From an uncultured Clostridia bacterium (GTDB lineage: Bacteria > Bacillota > Clostridia > Oscillospirales > Acutalibacteraceae): DNA of 12,106 nucleotides. The stretch is taken from contig CALEIS010000150.1 of NCBI GenBank assembly GCA_937877675.1, positions 1 through 12,106 on the forward strand. The letters are read 5' to 3'. Numbering within the stretch: position 1 is the first letter of the stretch; each line of letters starts with the position of its first letter. The translations under genes and the position numbers were made by a program. Below, piece after piece: positions 1 to 5,779 of this stretch. The notes under the pieces were generated by a model, which saw only the letters and a list, made by a program, of their open reading frames with translations, was not told where the DNA came from and made no database searches.

Positions 1-551
1 AACCTGAAATTGAACTTTTTGCTAACGGTGTAAGTGTTGGCAAACAGACAAAGGGCAAATATCCATTCTTCTACTTTGATGTTAAGAACGAAGGTACAAC
101 TGAACTCAAAGTTGTTGCAGGTGACCTCACTGACACAGCAACAATTAACAAGGTTGATACTCCTAACGAAGCTTACATCATGAAAGAAGAAGGTCAGGTT
201 ATTAACTGGTTTGAAATCAGCACTCCTGACGGACGTCTTTCAATCAACAATACTATCGGCGATATTATGAGCACATTCGGTGGTAAAATCGTAATGCTCA
301 AATTCGTAATGATGCTCAAGAACGCTATGAGTGGTGGCAAAAAAGACGAAAACGGTGAAGAGAAAAAAGGCGGTGGCGGTGTAATCGGCGGATTTAAAGT
401 TACACCTGCTATGCTCAAGAATATCTACGGAATGGCAAAAGGCTTCACAATCAAACGTGCTTGTTCAATGCTTGGTGGTGCTCTTTCAAAAGAACAGATT
501 CTTGAAATCAACGCTAAACTTAATAAAGTTAAAGCACCAAAGAAGAAATAA
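1..551 (+). CDS. C-terminal part of probable glycoside hydrolase family 2 protein (5' end outside window)
   Basis: The frame is open from base 3, with no start codon until an internal ATG at 180, so this is the last 182 residues of a longer gene, not a short gene starting at 180. Visible residues 2-58 look like the C-terminal beta-sandwich of GH2 beta-galactosidase-like enzymes: an ELFANGVSVGK strand, then YPFFYFDV, then a strand ending in TATINKVD. GH2 enzymes cleave glycosidic bonds such as beta-galactosides. The catalytic barrel lies upstream, so substrate and catalytic residues cannot be judged. After the sandwich come a segment with STPDGRLSINNTIGDIM, a Gly/Lys/Glu-rich linker at about residues 111-126 and a basic tail ending in PKKK. 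I recall similar tails on Firmicute GH2 proteins. A terminator follows 6 bases after the stop. The family call rests on remembered resemblance; function beyond a probable glycosidase is open. Confidence 0.7.
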   Translation, partial: PEIELFANGVSVGKQTKGKYPFFYFDVKNEGTTELKVVAGDLTDTATINKVDTPNEAYIMKEEGQVINWFEISTPDGRLSINNTIGDIMSTFGGKIVMLKFVMMLKNAMSGGKKDENGEEKKGGGGVIGGFKVTPAMLKNIYGMAKGFTIKRACSMLGGALSKEQILEINAKLNKVKAPKKK

Positions 552-557
552 AAAAAT

Positions 558-579
558 GCTCCCTTCGGGGAGCTTTTTT
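558..579 (+). terminator. Intrinsic terminator of the GH2-like gene, UUCG tetraloop
   Basis: Stem GCTCCC (558-563) pairs with GGGAGC (568-573) around loop TTCG, giving the very stable C(UUCG)G tetraloop. Six T residues follow at 574-579. It starts 6 bases after the stop codon. A run of A precedes the stem, so the minus-strand transcript also has a U run and the hairpin could act in both directions. Confidence 0.9.
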
Positions 580-743
580 AATGAAGTAAATCCTTGCGGA
601 TTTATGAAGTATCCTTTGGATATGAAGTAACGTTGCTATGAAGTATGCCTACGGCATATGAAAGGATTTGCTTCACTTCATATTTACGTTAGTAAATACT
701 TCATAATTGAAAATTACTTCATATTGCATAGCAATATTTCATT
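580..743 (+). repeat. Modular ATGAAGTA/TACTTCAT hairpin array, copy A
   Basis: Left-half boxes ATGAAGTA lie at 581, 604, 622 and 638; right-half boxes TACTTCAT lie at 697 and 715, with degenerate versions near 675 and 735. The stretches between boxes are palindromes: AAATCC/GGATTT (588-603), TATCC/GGATA (610-622), a damaged TAAC/GCTA (628-638), TATGCC/GGCATA (644-658), ATTTAC/GTAAAT (682-697), TAATT/AATTA (704-716) and TATTGC/GCAATA (722-736). Left and right boxes are reverse complements, so the array is also one large inverted repeat. It matches copies B (4343-4560) and C (11976-12106) but is the most diverged and lacks their conserved outer ends. A frame open across 658-885 is a by-product. 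No known family name is assigned. Confidence 0.85.
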
Positions 744-749
744 TTTTCA

Positions 750-771
750 GCACCCTACGGGGAGCTTTTTT
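750..771 (+). terminator. Second, imperfect terminator-like hairpin (UACG loop)
   Basis: GCACCC (750-755) pairs with GGGAGC (760-765) with one A:A mismatch around loop TACG, another UNCG-type tetraloop closed by C-G, followed by six T. It is a near copy of the terminator at 558-579. Whether it still terminates is uncertain. An outer inverted repeat, TTCAGCA (746-752) and TGCTGAA (774-780), overlaps the inner stem, so the two folds exclude each other. Confidence 0.45.
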
Positions 772-858
772 AATGCTGAATTATTGGTTAATTTGCATAT
801 ACATTTTTCACAACTTATGGTAATTCTCACAAAAAAGTTTTTTAAAGAGTTTCTCTCT

Positions 859-909
859 TTGTTTTATGCAATTTTTATTGTATAATTAGGTGATATATTT
901 TGGAAAGGG
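859..909 (+). promoter_or_regulatory. Probable promoter and ribosome binding site of the transporter operon
   Basis: A perfect -10 box TATAAT lies at 881-886 with a weak -35 TTGTTT at 859-864 (16-bp spacer). GGAAAGGG at 902-909 sits 8 bases before the ATG at 918. It decides the start: the frame also opens with TTG at 900, but that codon overlaps the binding site itself. The rest of 776-858 is AT-rich and I see no gene or conserved motif in it. Confidence 0.65.
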
Positions 910-917
910 ATGATTTA

Positions 918-2591
918 ATGACAAAGGCTGAAATCATCAACACCGTCAAGGGTTTACCTTCCTATGTCAAGGAGCATTGGAACAAACCTAACGAAGGTGA
1001 ATATTTAACCCTTAAAGAAATGGCAGCCTACACTCTTACTCAAGGTGGCTCATATGTATTTTTAACTGCATCAGGTATTATTTCCTTCTCTGCAGGTTAT
1101 TTCTGTGGTGCTGTTATGGGTATTGCTGCTATTGACTTCTCAATCATAAACATTATAAGCACAATCGTTGGTTACGTGCTTATGTTTATGAATCCTATCA
1201 ATGTATTGATTTATGAAAATCACGGTGTGCTTACAAAGAAGATGAAGATTTTTGCTCATCTCTCCTTTGCAGGTAAACTCCTTGTAGGTATAGCCTGTTA
1301 TTTCCTGCCACAAGGAATGTTTGAATCGGTTATCAACGGACTTCCACAGCTTGTGGGTAATATGCTGGTAACAGGTGCTATCTGGGACTATTTCCATTGG
1401 TTTGTTCGTAGAAAATTCTGTGCAAAATATGGTAGATTTAAGCCATTTGTACTCCTTTGTGGCATTCCTTCTGCAATACTTATTTCTGCAATTCCATATC
1501 TTCCTGTTCAGAATATGACCTACACAAACAAATTAGTTATTCTTCACTTTGCTTTTACATTGATGTCATATTTCTATAACAACTACACAGGCGTAAACAC
1601 TCTTGTTACTTTTATGACACCAAACTCACAGGAAAGACAAAAGCTCCATTCAATTGCACCTATTATTTCAGGATTTTTCTCATCAGTTGTTGGAATGTTG
1701 CTTCCAATTCTCATTACTACAACCGGTGGATATTTAAGCCTTACAACATACAAAGTATTTATTCCTATATTCACAATTTCAGGTGCTATTATCTCCTTAC
1801 TTGCAGTTTTCTGTAAGGAAAGAATTATTGAGCCACCTGTTGAAAAACGAGCAAAAGTTACCTTCTTCAAAGGTGCTAAAAATGTTCTTAAAAACAAGTA
1901 TTTCTGGATTACAAAGGTTTCAAATGTAATTGGACAATGGCACGGACTTGTGGGAAATCTTCTTAGCTGGTGGTTTGTGTATTCACTTCGTATGGAATGG
2001 TTTTCAGGTGTTGCCGCAAACATTGTTGTTGCAGGTATGACTTTTGGTAACATTCTTTGCCCTATTCTTACAAAACGTTTCCAAAAACGAAACATTCTCA
2101 TCAGTTTCCGTGGTGTAACTATTCTTACTGTATTGCTTATTGCACTTGCAGTTAAAATGGAAAATATCATCATCTTTATGGTGGCTATGTTCCTTAAAAA
2201 CACTATTGCTCCTATTGTTGATGGTGTTAATGTTGGTCTTAATGCGGACATCCTTACTTACCACCAATGGAAATATGGTGAACGTGCAGACTCAATGTCA
2301 GGCGTTTTCGACTGGTTCTTGAATCCTGTTAACGTTGCTATTGGTTACATTATGCCATGGATGCTTTCAATGATAGGCTTTACATCTGACTGGGATGTGC
2401 TTTTCGACTCAACAATTCTTAACAATGTATTCAGCCTTTACACATGGGGTTCTGTTATCGGTCTTGTTTTACTTACTGTTCCATTTGTATTCTACGACCT
2501 TACAAGAGAAAAACACGATATGTGTGTTAAAGAATTGCAAGAAAGAGTCAAAGCCCTTGAAGAAGCAGAAAGTGAGGTGGAAGCAGTATGA
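918..2591 (+). CDS. GPH/MFS_2-family transporter (sugar:cation symporter-like)
   Basis: A polytopic membrane protein of 557 residues, with many hydrophobic segments between about 45 and 527. Two GPH-type signatures are visible. In the first half, the cytoplasmic loop at about 156-177 has D156 and the YGRFKP stretch, resembling the D-R-T...GR-R-P loop of melibiose-type symporters. In the second half, at 443-456, ADILTYHQWKYGER resembles the ADvvDY-E-xxGxR motif of the same family. Such carriers usually couple sugar or glycoside uptake to Na+ or H+. The substrate cannot be read from sequence, and the first loop is divergent, so a non-sugar solute is possible. At 557 residues it is longer than typical GPH carriers (about 450-500): it has an amphipathic N-terminus of about 40 residues and a charged C-terminus (532-557, Glu/Lys-rich, possible short coiled coil). 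It overlaps the following lipoprotein gene by 4 bases, so the two are translationally coupled. Confidence 0.8.
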   Translation: MTKAEIINTVKGLPSYVKEHWNKPNEGEYLTLKEMAAYTLTQGGSYVFLTASGIISFSAGYFCGAVMGIAAIDFSIINIISTIVGYVLMFMNPINVLIYENHGVLTKKMKIFAHLSFAGKLLVGIACYFLPQGMFESVINGLPQLVGNMLVTGAIWDYFHWFVRRKFCAKYGRFKPFVLLCGIPSAILISAIPYLPVQNMTYTNKLVILHFAFTLMSYFYNNYTGVNTLVTFMTPNSQERQKLHSIAPIISGFFSSVVGMLLPILITTTGGYLSLTTYKVFIPIFTISGAIISLLAVFCKERIIEPPVEKRAKVTFFKGAKNVLKNKYFWITKVSNVIGQWHGLVGNLLSWWFVYSLRMEWFSGVAANIVVAGMTFGNILCPILTKRFQKRNILISFRGVTILTVLLIALAVKMENIIIFMVAMFLKNTIAPIVDGVNVGLNADILTYHQWKYGERADSMSGVFDWFLNPVNVAIGYIMPWMLSMIGFTSDWDVLFDSTILNNVFSLYTWGSVIGLVLLTVPFVFYDLTREKHDMCVKELQERVKALEEAESEVEAV

Positions 2592-3436
2592 AACGAATAG
2601 TTGCTATAATTTCACTTATTCTCTGCTTTTGTCTTGCCCTCTCAGGTTGTAGTTCAATTACCTCTGTTTTAGGTGGTGGAGAGGCAAATATCAAGTATGA
2701 AATCGTTGACGGAGAAGCCATCGTTAAGAGCGTACCTAACAAATCAACTATTAAAAAAATAGTTATTCCAGACGAATACGAAGGTGTGCCTGTTACTAAA
2801 ATTGCTGATTTTGCTGCCATAAATCTTGAATATGTCACTGAATTTTACATTGGTAAAAATGTTAAAGAAATCGGTGTTTGGGCACTTGAAAACAATCAGC
2901 ATATCACTGCATACGAGGTTGATGACAATAATCAATACATCTGTGATGTTGACGGTGTTATCTTCACAAAAGATATGAAAACTCTCCTTTTCTACCCTAT
3001 TGCAAAAGATTTAAAGGATGCAAAGGACCACGAAGGTAAGGATATTAAAATCTCACAATATACAATTCCTGACGGAGTTGAAACAATCCGTTCAAAGGCA
3101 TTTTACAAGGCTAGTAGCCTTACAGATGTTAAGATTCCTTCAAGTGTGAAGAAAATCGAGGAAAAGGCTTTCTTCCGTTGTGAGAGAATGGAAAATCTCG
3201 TACTCCCACAAGCACTTGAATTTATTGGACAAGATGCTTTTTCATATTGCTATGGATTGAAGGAAATCAATATTCCTGCCAATGTAAAGGAAATTGGTGA
3301 ATATGCTTTCTATAACTGTACAAATCTTTTTACAATTAATATGAATAATTCGGAAAGCAATTTAACTCTTGGTGAAAAGTGGTATCCTACCAATAACGGA
3401 CTTGATATTGATGAGTTAAAAATTAATTGGAAATAA
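2588..3436 (+). CDS. Lipoprotein with BspA-type leucine-rich repeats (LRR_5)
   Basis: 282 residues. The N-terminus is a lipoprotein signal: K2-R3, a hydrophobic core 4-17 and a lipobox L18-S19-G20-C21, so the mature protein should be lipidated at Cys21 and held on the outer face of the membrane. Leucine-rich repeats of the BspA/LRR_5 kind follow, clearest at about 159-250, with recurring units of the form IP..V..I...AF..C..L. A partial unit lies near 57-100, and the YEVDDNNQYICDVDGVIF segment (109-126) is typical of surface proteins in this group. These repeats generally mediate protein or surface contacts, not catalysis. The ATG lies inside the ATGA overlap with the transporter stop; GAGGTGG at 2574-2580 is its binding site. 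Coupling suggests it works with the transporter, perhaps as a surface partner, but that is inference. A terminator begins within the stop codon. Confidence 0.85.
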   Translation: MKRIVAIISLILCFCLALSGCSSITSVLGGGEANIKYEIVDGEAIVKSVPNKSTIKKIVIPDEYEGVPVTKIADFAAINLEYVTEFYIGKNVKEIGVWALENNQHITAYEVDDNNQYICDVDGVIFTKDMKTLLFYPIAKDLKDAKDHEGKDIKISQYTIPDGVETIRSKAFYKASSLTDVKIPSSVKKIEEKAFFRCERMENLVLPQALEFIGQDAFSYCYGLKEINIPANVKEIGEYAFYNCTNLFTINMNNSESNLTLGEKWYPTNNGLDIDELKINWK

Positions 3437-3463
3437 AAAAACTCCCAGTAGGGAGTTTTTTTA
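3434..3463. terminator. Bidirectional palindromic terminator between convergent genes
   Basis: Thirteen-base arms at 3434-3446 and 3451-3463 pair perfectly around loop AGTA; the core is ACTCCC/GGGAGT flanked by seven A and seven T. Both strands therefore carry a stem followed by a U run, serving the lipoprotein gene (+) and the TIM-barrel gene (-). The outermost bases of the two arms are the stop codons of the two genes: TAA at 3434-3436 on plus, TAA at 3463-3461 on minus. Confidence 0.92.
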
Positions 3464-4315
3464 TGCTTCTTCAAACATATCTGCAAGTTTACGAGCAGCG
3501 TCTTTAAGGTTCTTAACACATTCAGGGATATCCTCTTTTTTGTAATTGTCCATATAATAACTTGATTCGAGAGTAAAATACCCATCATAACCGATTTCCT
3601 TAAGAGCCTTTACAATAGGCACAAAATCAATCTTCATTGAAAATGGGATTTGATGTGAATCGTGGAGTTTATCGTTATCGTGAATGTGTAACGCTTTAAG
3701 ACGGCTACCCAATGCCTTAATCATTTCAACTGCAGTTGTGTTACTACCCTTCATTTCTGCATGGCCAATATCAAGACAAGCAACAAAAAAGTCGTCATTT
3801 ACAGCATCAAGATGTGCATTAAAGCTTTCAGGAGTAGCACAAGCTGCAAAACAGGAGTGTTTGTGAAATTTTTTCCAATTCCACATGTTTTCCGTTGCGA
3901 TTTTTACATTATGCTCCTTGGCAAATGGTAAAAGTTCAAAATACATCTCTGCATTTTCTTCTGGTGCACCATCATTCATAGGGTGGATTATAAGAATCTC
4001 GCCCCCTGCTTCTGCAAGACATTCAATAGCACGTTTAAGCCAATCCATACTCTTTGGTGAACTTGGAAATGGTGCATGTCCCTGATTACAGATGATTCCG
4101 TTATCAAGTCCGATTTGTTTAAGTTTTCGAGAAAATGCAAGATAGTCCCCTTGTGCTGTTATATGATTTGTCGGCACTAAAACACCATTTTTCTTTTCGC
4201 ACATCTGAAACATTGAAAAATCCCAAGCATCAAAACCTGTTTTCGCAACAAGCTCAACAGCCTTTTCTTCACCAATATGTAATGCGATTGAATCTATTTC
4301 AGTTGAAATTTTCAT
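3461..4315 (-). CDS. Sugar phosphate isomerase/epimerase (xylose-isomerase-like TIM barrel)
   Basis: 284 residues, the usual length for the AP_endonuc_2 (xylose-isomerase-like) TIM-barrel family. Candidate metal and catalytic residues fall where the family expects them: H111 in IIHPMND, E142 in TENMW, D182 and H185 in LDIGH, H210 and H212 in LHIHDND, and E250 in YFTLESS. Members isomerise or epimerise sugars, sugar phosphates or inositol derivatives with a divalent metal; some are endonuclease IV-like. The substrate cannot be assigned, and no dehydrogenase or kinase partner is adjacent to narrow it. No signal peptide, so cytoplasmic. The ATG has AGGTGA 4 bases upstream. I see no convincing promoter directly upstream, so it may be read from the EEP gene promoter through repeat array B. 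Its stop codon lies in the shared terminator. Confidence 0.85.
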   Translation of the reverse strand: MKISTEIDSIALHIGEEKAVELVAKTGFDAWDFSMFQMCEKKNGVLVPTNHITAQGDYLAFSRKLKQIGLDNGIICNQGHAPFPSSPKSMDWLKRAIECLAEAGGEILIIHPMNDGAPEENAEMYFELLPFAKEHNVKIATENMWNWKKFHKHSCFAACATPESFNAHLDAVNDDFFVACLDIGHAEMKGSNTTAVEMIKALGSRLKALHIHDNDKLHDSHQIPFSMKIDFVPIVKALKEIGYDGYFTLESSYYMDNYKKEDIPECVKNLKDAARKLADMFEEA

Positions 4316-4342
4316 ATAATCACCTATTTTCTGATATTGTGG

Positions 4343-4560
4343 TAAATTGGGAGTTTGTGTGGCTTCGCCACAATGAAGTAAATCCTTGCGGATTTATGAA
4401 GTATCTTACGATATGAAGTAGCGTTGCTATGAAGTATGCCTGATGGCATATGAAGGGATTTACTTTACTTCATATTTGCGACAGCAAATACTTCATAATT
4501 GAAAATTACTTCATATTGCGTAGCAATACTTCATTCATTCTCCCCTACAAATTCAAATTT
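4343..4560 (+). repeat. Modular ATGAAGTA/TACTTCAT hairpin array, copy B, with conserved outer ends
   Basis: This is the most intact copy. Left end TAAATTGGGAGTTT (4343-4356) is followed by hairpin TGTGGC/GCCACA (4358-4372). ATGAAGTA boxes at 4373, 4396, 4413 and 4429 are separated by palindromes AAATCC/GGATTT, TATC/GATA, TAGC/GCTA and TATGCC/GGCATA. The centre is TATGAAG (4449-4455) facing CTTCATA (4468-4474). TACTTCAT boxes at 4466, 4489, 4507 and 4527 are separated by TATTTGC/GCAAATA, TAATT/AATTA and TATTGC/GCAATA. The right end (4540-4560) is a 21-bp block starting CTCCCCTAC, also found at 5640-5660 and, with one mismatch, at 11976-11996 in reverse. Folded, left and right boxes pair into a ladder with opposed side hairpins. 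It fills the gap between two minus-strand genes, and its right end touches the EEP stop codon. Confidence 0.88.
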
Positions 4561-5486
4561 TATATTTCGACTTCTGCTGTAATCATAAAATGGTCGGAAA
4601 CATAGGATTTACCCATTTTTTCGTTGTGCACTTTATAATTGCTGATTTTTGATGATTTATCTGCAAAAATAAAGTCAATTGGCGCATCGTCATTTACTCT
4701 ACCCCAACCATGATAAGTAGGTGTTTTGTTTCCATTTTCAACTGTGTCAGATGCCTTTACAAATCCTTTGTCTTCAAGGGCTTTAATTGCAAGTCCGTCA
4801 GGGAATTGATTAAAGTCACCTGTTATTACAACAGTGATTTCAACATATTTATTCTTAACTTCCTCTGTTTTTTCTGCAATAAGTTTTCCACCTAAATCCT
4901 GTGCCTCTGTACTTACATGGTCAAGATGAGTGTTGAAATGAGCCACTAATTCACCTGTATTTTTGTTTTTAAGCACTACAAAAGAACAAATTCTATAACA
5001 TGCAGCGCCATCAAATTTTGATTCTGTGCCAGGTGTATTAGAAATCCAGAATGTGTCGCTTTCTACCAACTCGAACTTATCTTTAAGATAGAAGATACCA
5101 CTCATTTCAGAGGTTTCCACCTTTTCATCACCACCACGGATAACTCCGTAATAGTCATACTGTGGTAAAAGTTCTTGCATCTTTTCTTCCCAAATACTAT
5201 TAAGCTCCTGAACACCTAAAACATCCGGCAAACAGTTATTGATTTGCTGTGCAAAGAGATGTGCACGACGAGTTGTATAAGTGCCTTCAATAAATTTGCC
5301 CCAAGGGGATGCTGTATTATAACTTGCTACAAGCAAAGTGTCATTATCCTTTATTCTTTCCTCTGCAGATTTAATTTCAACCTTTGGTGTCATAGGAAAT
5401 ATTCCAAAAAACACACCAGTTGCAATACCAAGTGCTGACACCAATGCAACGGAAGATATAACTATTGCTTTCACTTTTTTATTCAT
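4560..5486 (-). CDS. Endonuclease/exonuclease/phosphatase (EEP) family protein, membrane-anchored or secreted
   Basis: 308 residues. A hydrophobic segment at about 7-30 after MNKKVK is an uncleaved anchor or signal peptide (no lipobox), placing the catalytic domain outside the membrane. The EEP (DNase I-like) active-site set looks complete: N57 in SYN, E94 in GVQE, H187 in NTHLDH, D224 and N226 in GDFN, D271 in PIDFIF, and D298-H299 in SDHF. These Mg2+-dependent enzymes hydrolyse phosphodiesters or phosphate monoesters of nucleic acids, phospholipids or inositol phosphates; an extracytoplasmic member in a gut-type Firmicute could serve phosphate scavenging, but substrate is unknown. The start has AGGATAGGA 4 bases upstream. 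The TAA at 4562-4560 overlaps the end of repeat B by one base and no separate terminator is seen. The leader apparently contains the GC-rich hairpin repeat. Confidence 0.87.
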   Translation of the reverse strand: MNKKVKAIVISSVALVSALGIATGVFFGIFPMTPKVEIKSAEERIKDNDTLLVASYNTASPWGKFIEGTYTTRRAHLFAQQINNCLPDVLGVQELNSIWEEKMQELLPQYDYYGVIRGGDEKVETSEMSGIFYLKDKFELVESDTFWISNTPGTESKFDGAACYRICSFVVLKNKNTGELVAHFNTHLDHVSTEAQDLGGKLIAEKTEEVKNKYVEITVVITGDFNQFPDGLAIKALEDKGFVKASDTVENGNKTPTYHGWGRVNDDAPIDFIFADKSSKISNYKVHNEKMGKSYVSDHFMITAEVEI

Positions 5487-5522
5487 AAAATCCTATCCTT
5501 TCATAGGGTAATTTAATCTCAA

Positions 5523-5660
5523 TAAATTGGGAGTTTATCGAAATAAATAATTCGTAGGGGTCGGCGTCCTCGACGACCCGCCGTTGGCTTATCTATTCAT
5601 TTGGTTCGGGTCGTCGAGGACGCCGACCCCTACAACAATCTCCCCTACAAATTCAAATTT
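5523..5660. repeat. MITE-like repeat sharing its outer ends with array B
   Basis: The left end (5523-5536, TAAATTGGGAGTTT) is identical over 14 bp to 4343-4356, and the right end (5640-5660) is identical over 21 bp to 4540-4560. Here the ends enclose a GC-rich hairpin instead of ATGAAGTA modules. The ends are imperfect inverted repeats of each other (AATT...GGGAG on the left, CTCCCC...AATT on the right). No clear target-site duplication is visible outside. Being 138 bp with no coding capacity, it fits a non-autonomous element, but no transposase is in the window. Confidence 0.75.
5554..5633. repeat. Perfect 27-bp GC-rich inverted repeat with 26-base loop
   Basis: Arms 5554-5580 and 5607-5633 are exact reverse complements, with outer bases GTAGGGGTCGG...CCGACCCCTAC. 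The loop is 5581-5606. The composition is far more GC-rich than its surroundings, a sign of an inserted or horizontally spreading element. No T run follows either arm, so it is not an ordinary terminator. On the minus strand it falls between a candidate promoter and the EEP start and would form a long hairpin in that mRNA leader. Confidence 0.92.
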
Positions 5661-5673
5661 CTCTTTTTTACAT

Positions 5674-5702
5674 AATTTATCACAAAAATAAAGTATGGTC
5701 AA
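5674..5702 (-). promoter_or_regulatory. Candidate promoter for the EEP gene (minus strand)
   Basis: Read on the minus strand: -35 TTGACC (5702-5697), 17-base spacer, -10 TAAATT (5679-5674). It is the best match upstream of 5486 and would give a leader of roughly 180 bases that contains the GC-rich hairpin. A closer promoter cannot be excluded. Confidence 0.45.
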
Positions 5703-5707
5703 CTGTA

Positions 5708-5736
5708 TTGTAAAAGATAATATTTTGTGCTATCAT
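5708..5736 (+). promoter_or_regulatory. Candidate promoter for trkA-trkH
   Basis: -35 TTGTAA (5708-5713), 17-base spacer, -10 TATCAT (5731-5736) preceded by TGC, an extended -10. The -35 is only 5 bases from the -35 of the opposing minus-strand promoter. The leader to the ATG at 5780 is about 35-40 bases, too short for a large riboswitch. CGGAGAAA at 5768-5775 is the ribosome binding site. Confidence 0.6.
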
Positions 5737-5779
5737 ATCAAGTGGAGTAATTTAATTTTTTATATTTCGGAGAAATATT

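Larger units (their letters stand above)
566..775. repeat. 18-bp perfect direct repeat bracketing repeat array A
   Basis: CGGGGAGCTTTTTTAATG occurs at 566-583 and again at 758-775, 192 bp apart. Similarity extends leftward with two mismatches, so the whole terminator hairpin plus T run is present twice, once on each side of array A. This could be a target duplication from insertion of the array, or a duplication by recombination; the sequence alone does not decide. Confidence 0.8.

Noticed and set aside
180..551. Stand-alone 123-residue gene
   Set aside because: The frame is open to the window start with a GH2-like beta-sandwich before the ATG, and no binding site precedes 180, so it is the end of a larger gene.
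580..743. CRISPR array (short repeat with spacers)
   Set aside because: The repeated box is 8 bases, changes orientation halfway, and the spacers are 9-16-base palindromes conserved between copies, not unique sequences. No cas gene is near.
658..885. Open frame of 75 codons on plus
   Set aside because: It starts inside a palindrome of array A, has no ribosome binding site, and its sequence is translated repeat followed by AT-rich spacer.
900..917. TTG start six codons upstream for the transporter
   Set aside because: The TTG overlaps the GGAAAGGG ribosome binding site that serves the ATG at 918, and has no binding site of its own.
1583..2251. Minus-strand open frame of 222 codons
   Set aside because: It lies fully inside the transporter gene, has no binding site or family resemblance, and reads as an antisense shadow of hydrophobic codons.
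4343..4560. Integron attC-like sites or bound iterons of a replication origin
   Set aside because: No integrase, cassette genes, dnaA or rep gene; the boxes invert halfway and the repeats sit at gene 3' ends in three places, unlike an origin or cassette array.
5554..5633. Rho-independent terminator
   Set aside because: Neither strand has a T run after the arms, and the 26-base loop is large. A repeat element explains it better.
5737..5779. c-di-AMP (ydaO/kimA-type) riboswitch controlling K+ uptake
   Set aside because: Leaders of trkA (about 40 bases) and ktrB (about 70 bases) are too short and lack the expected paired domains.
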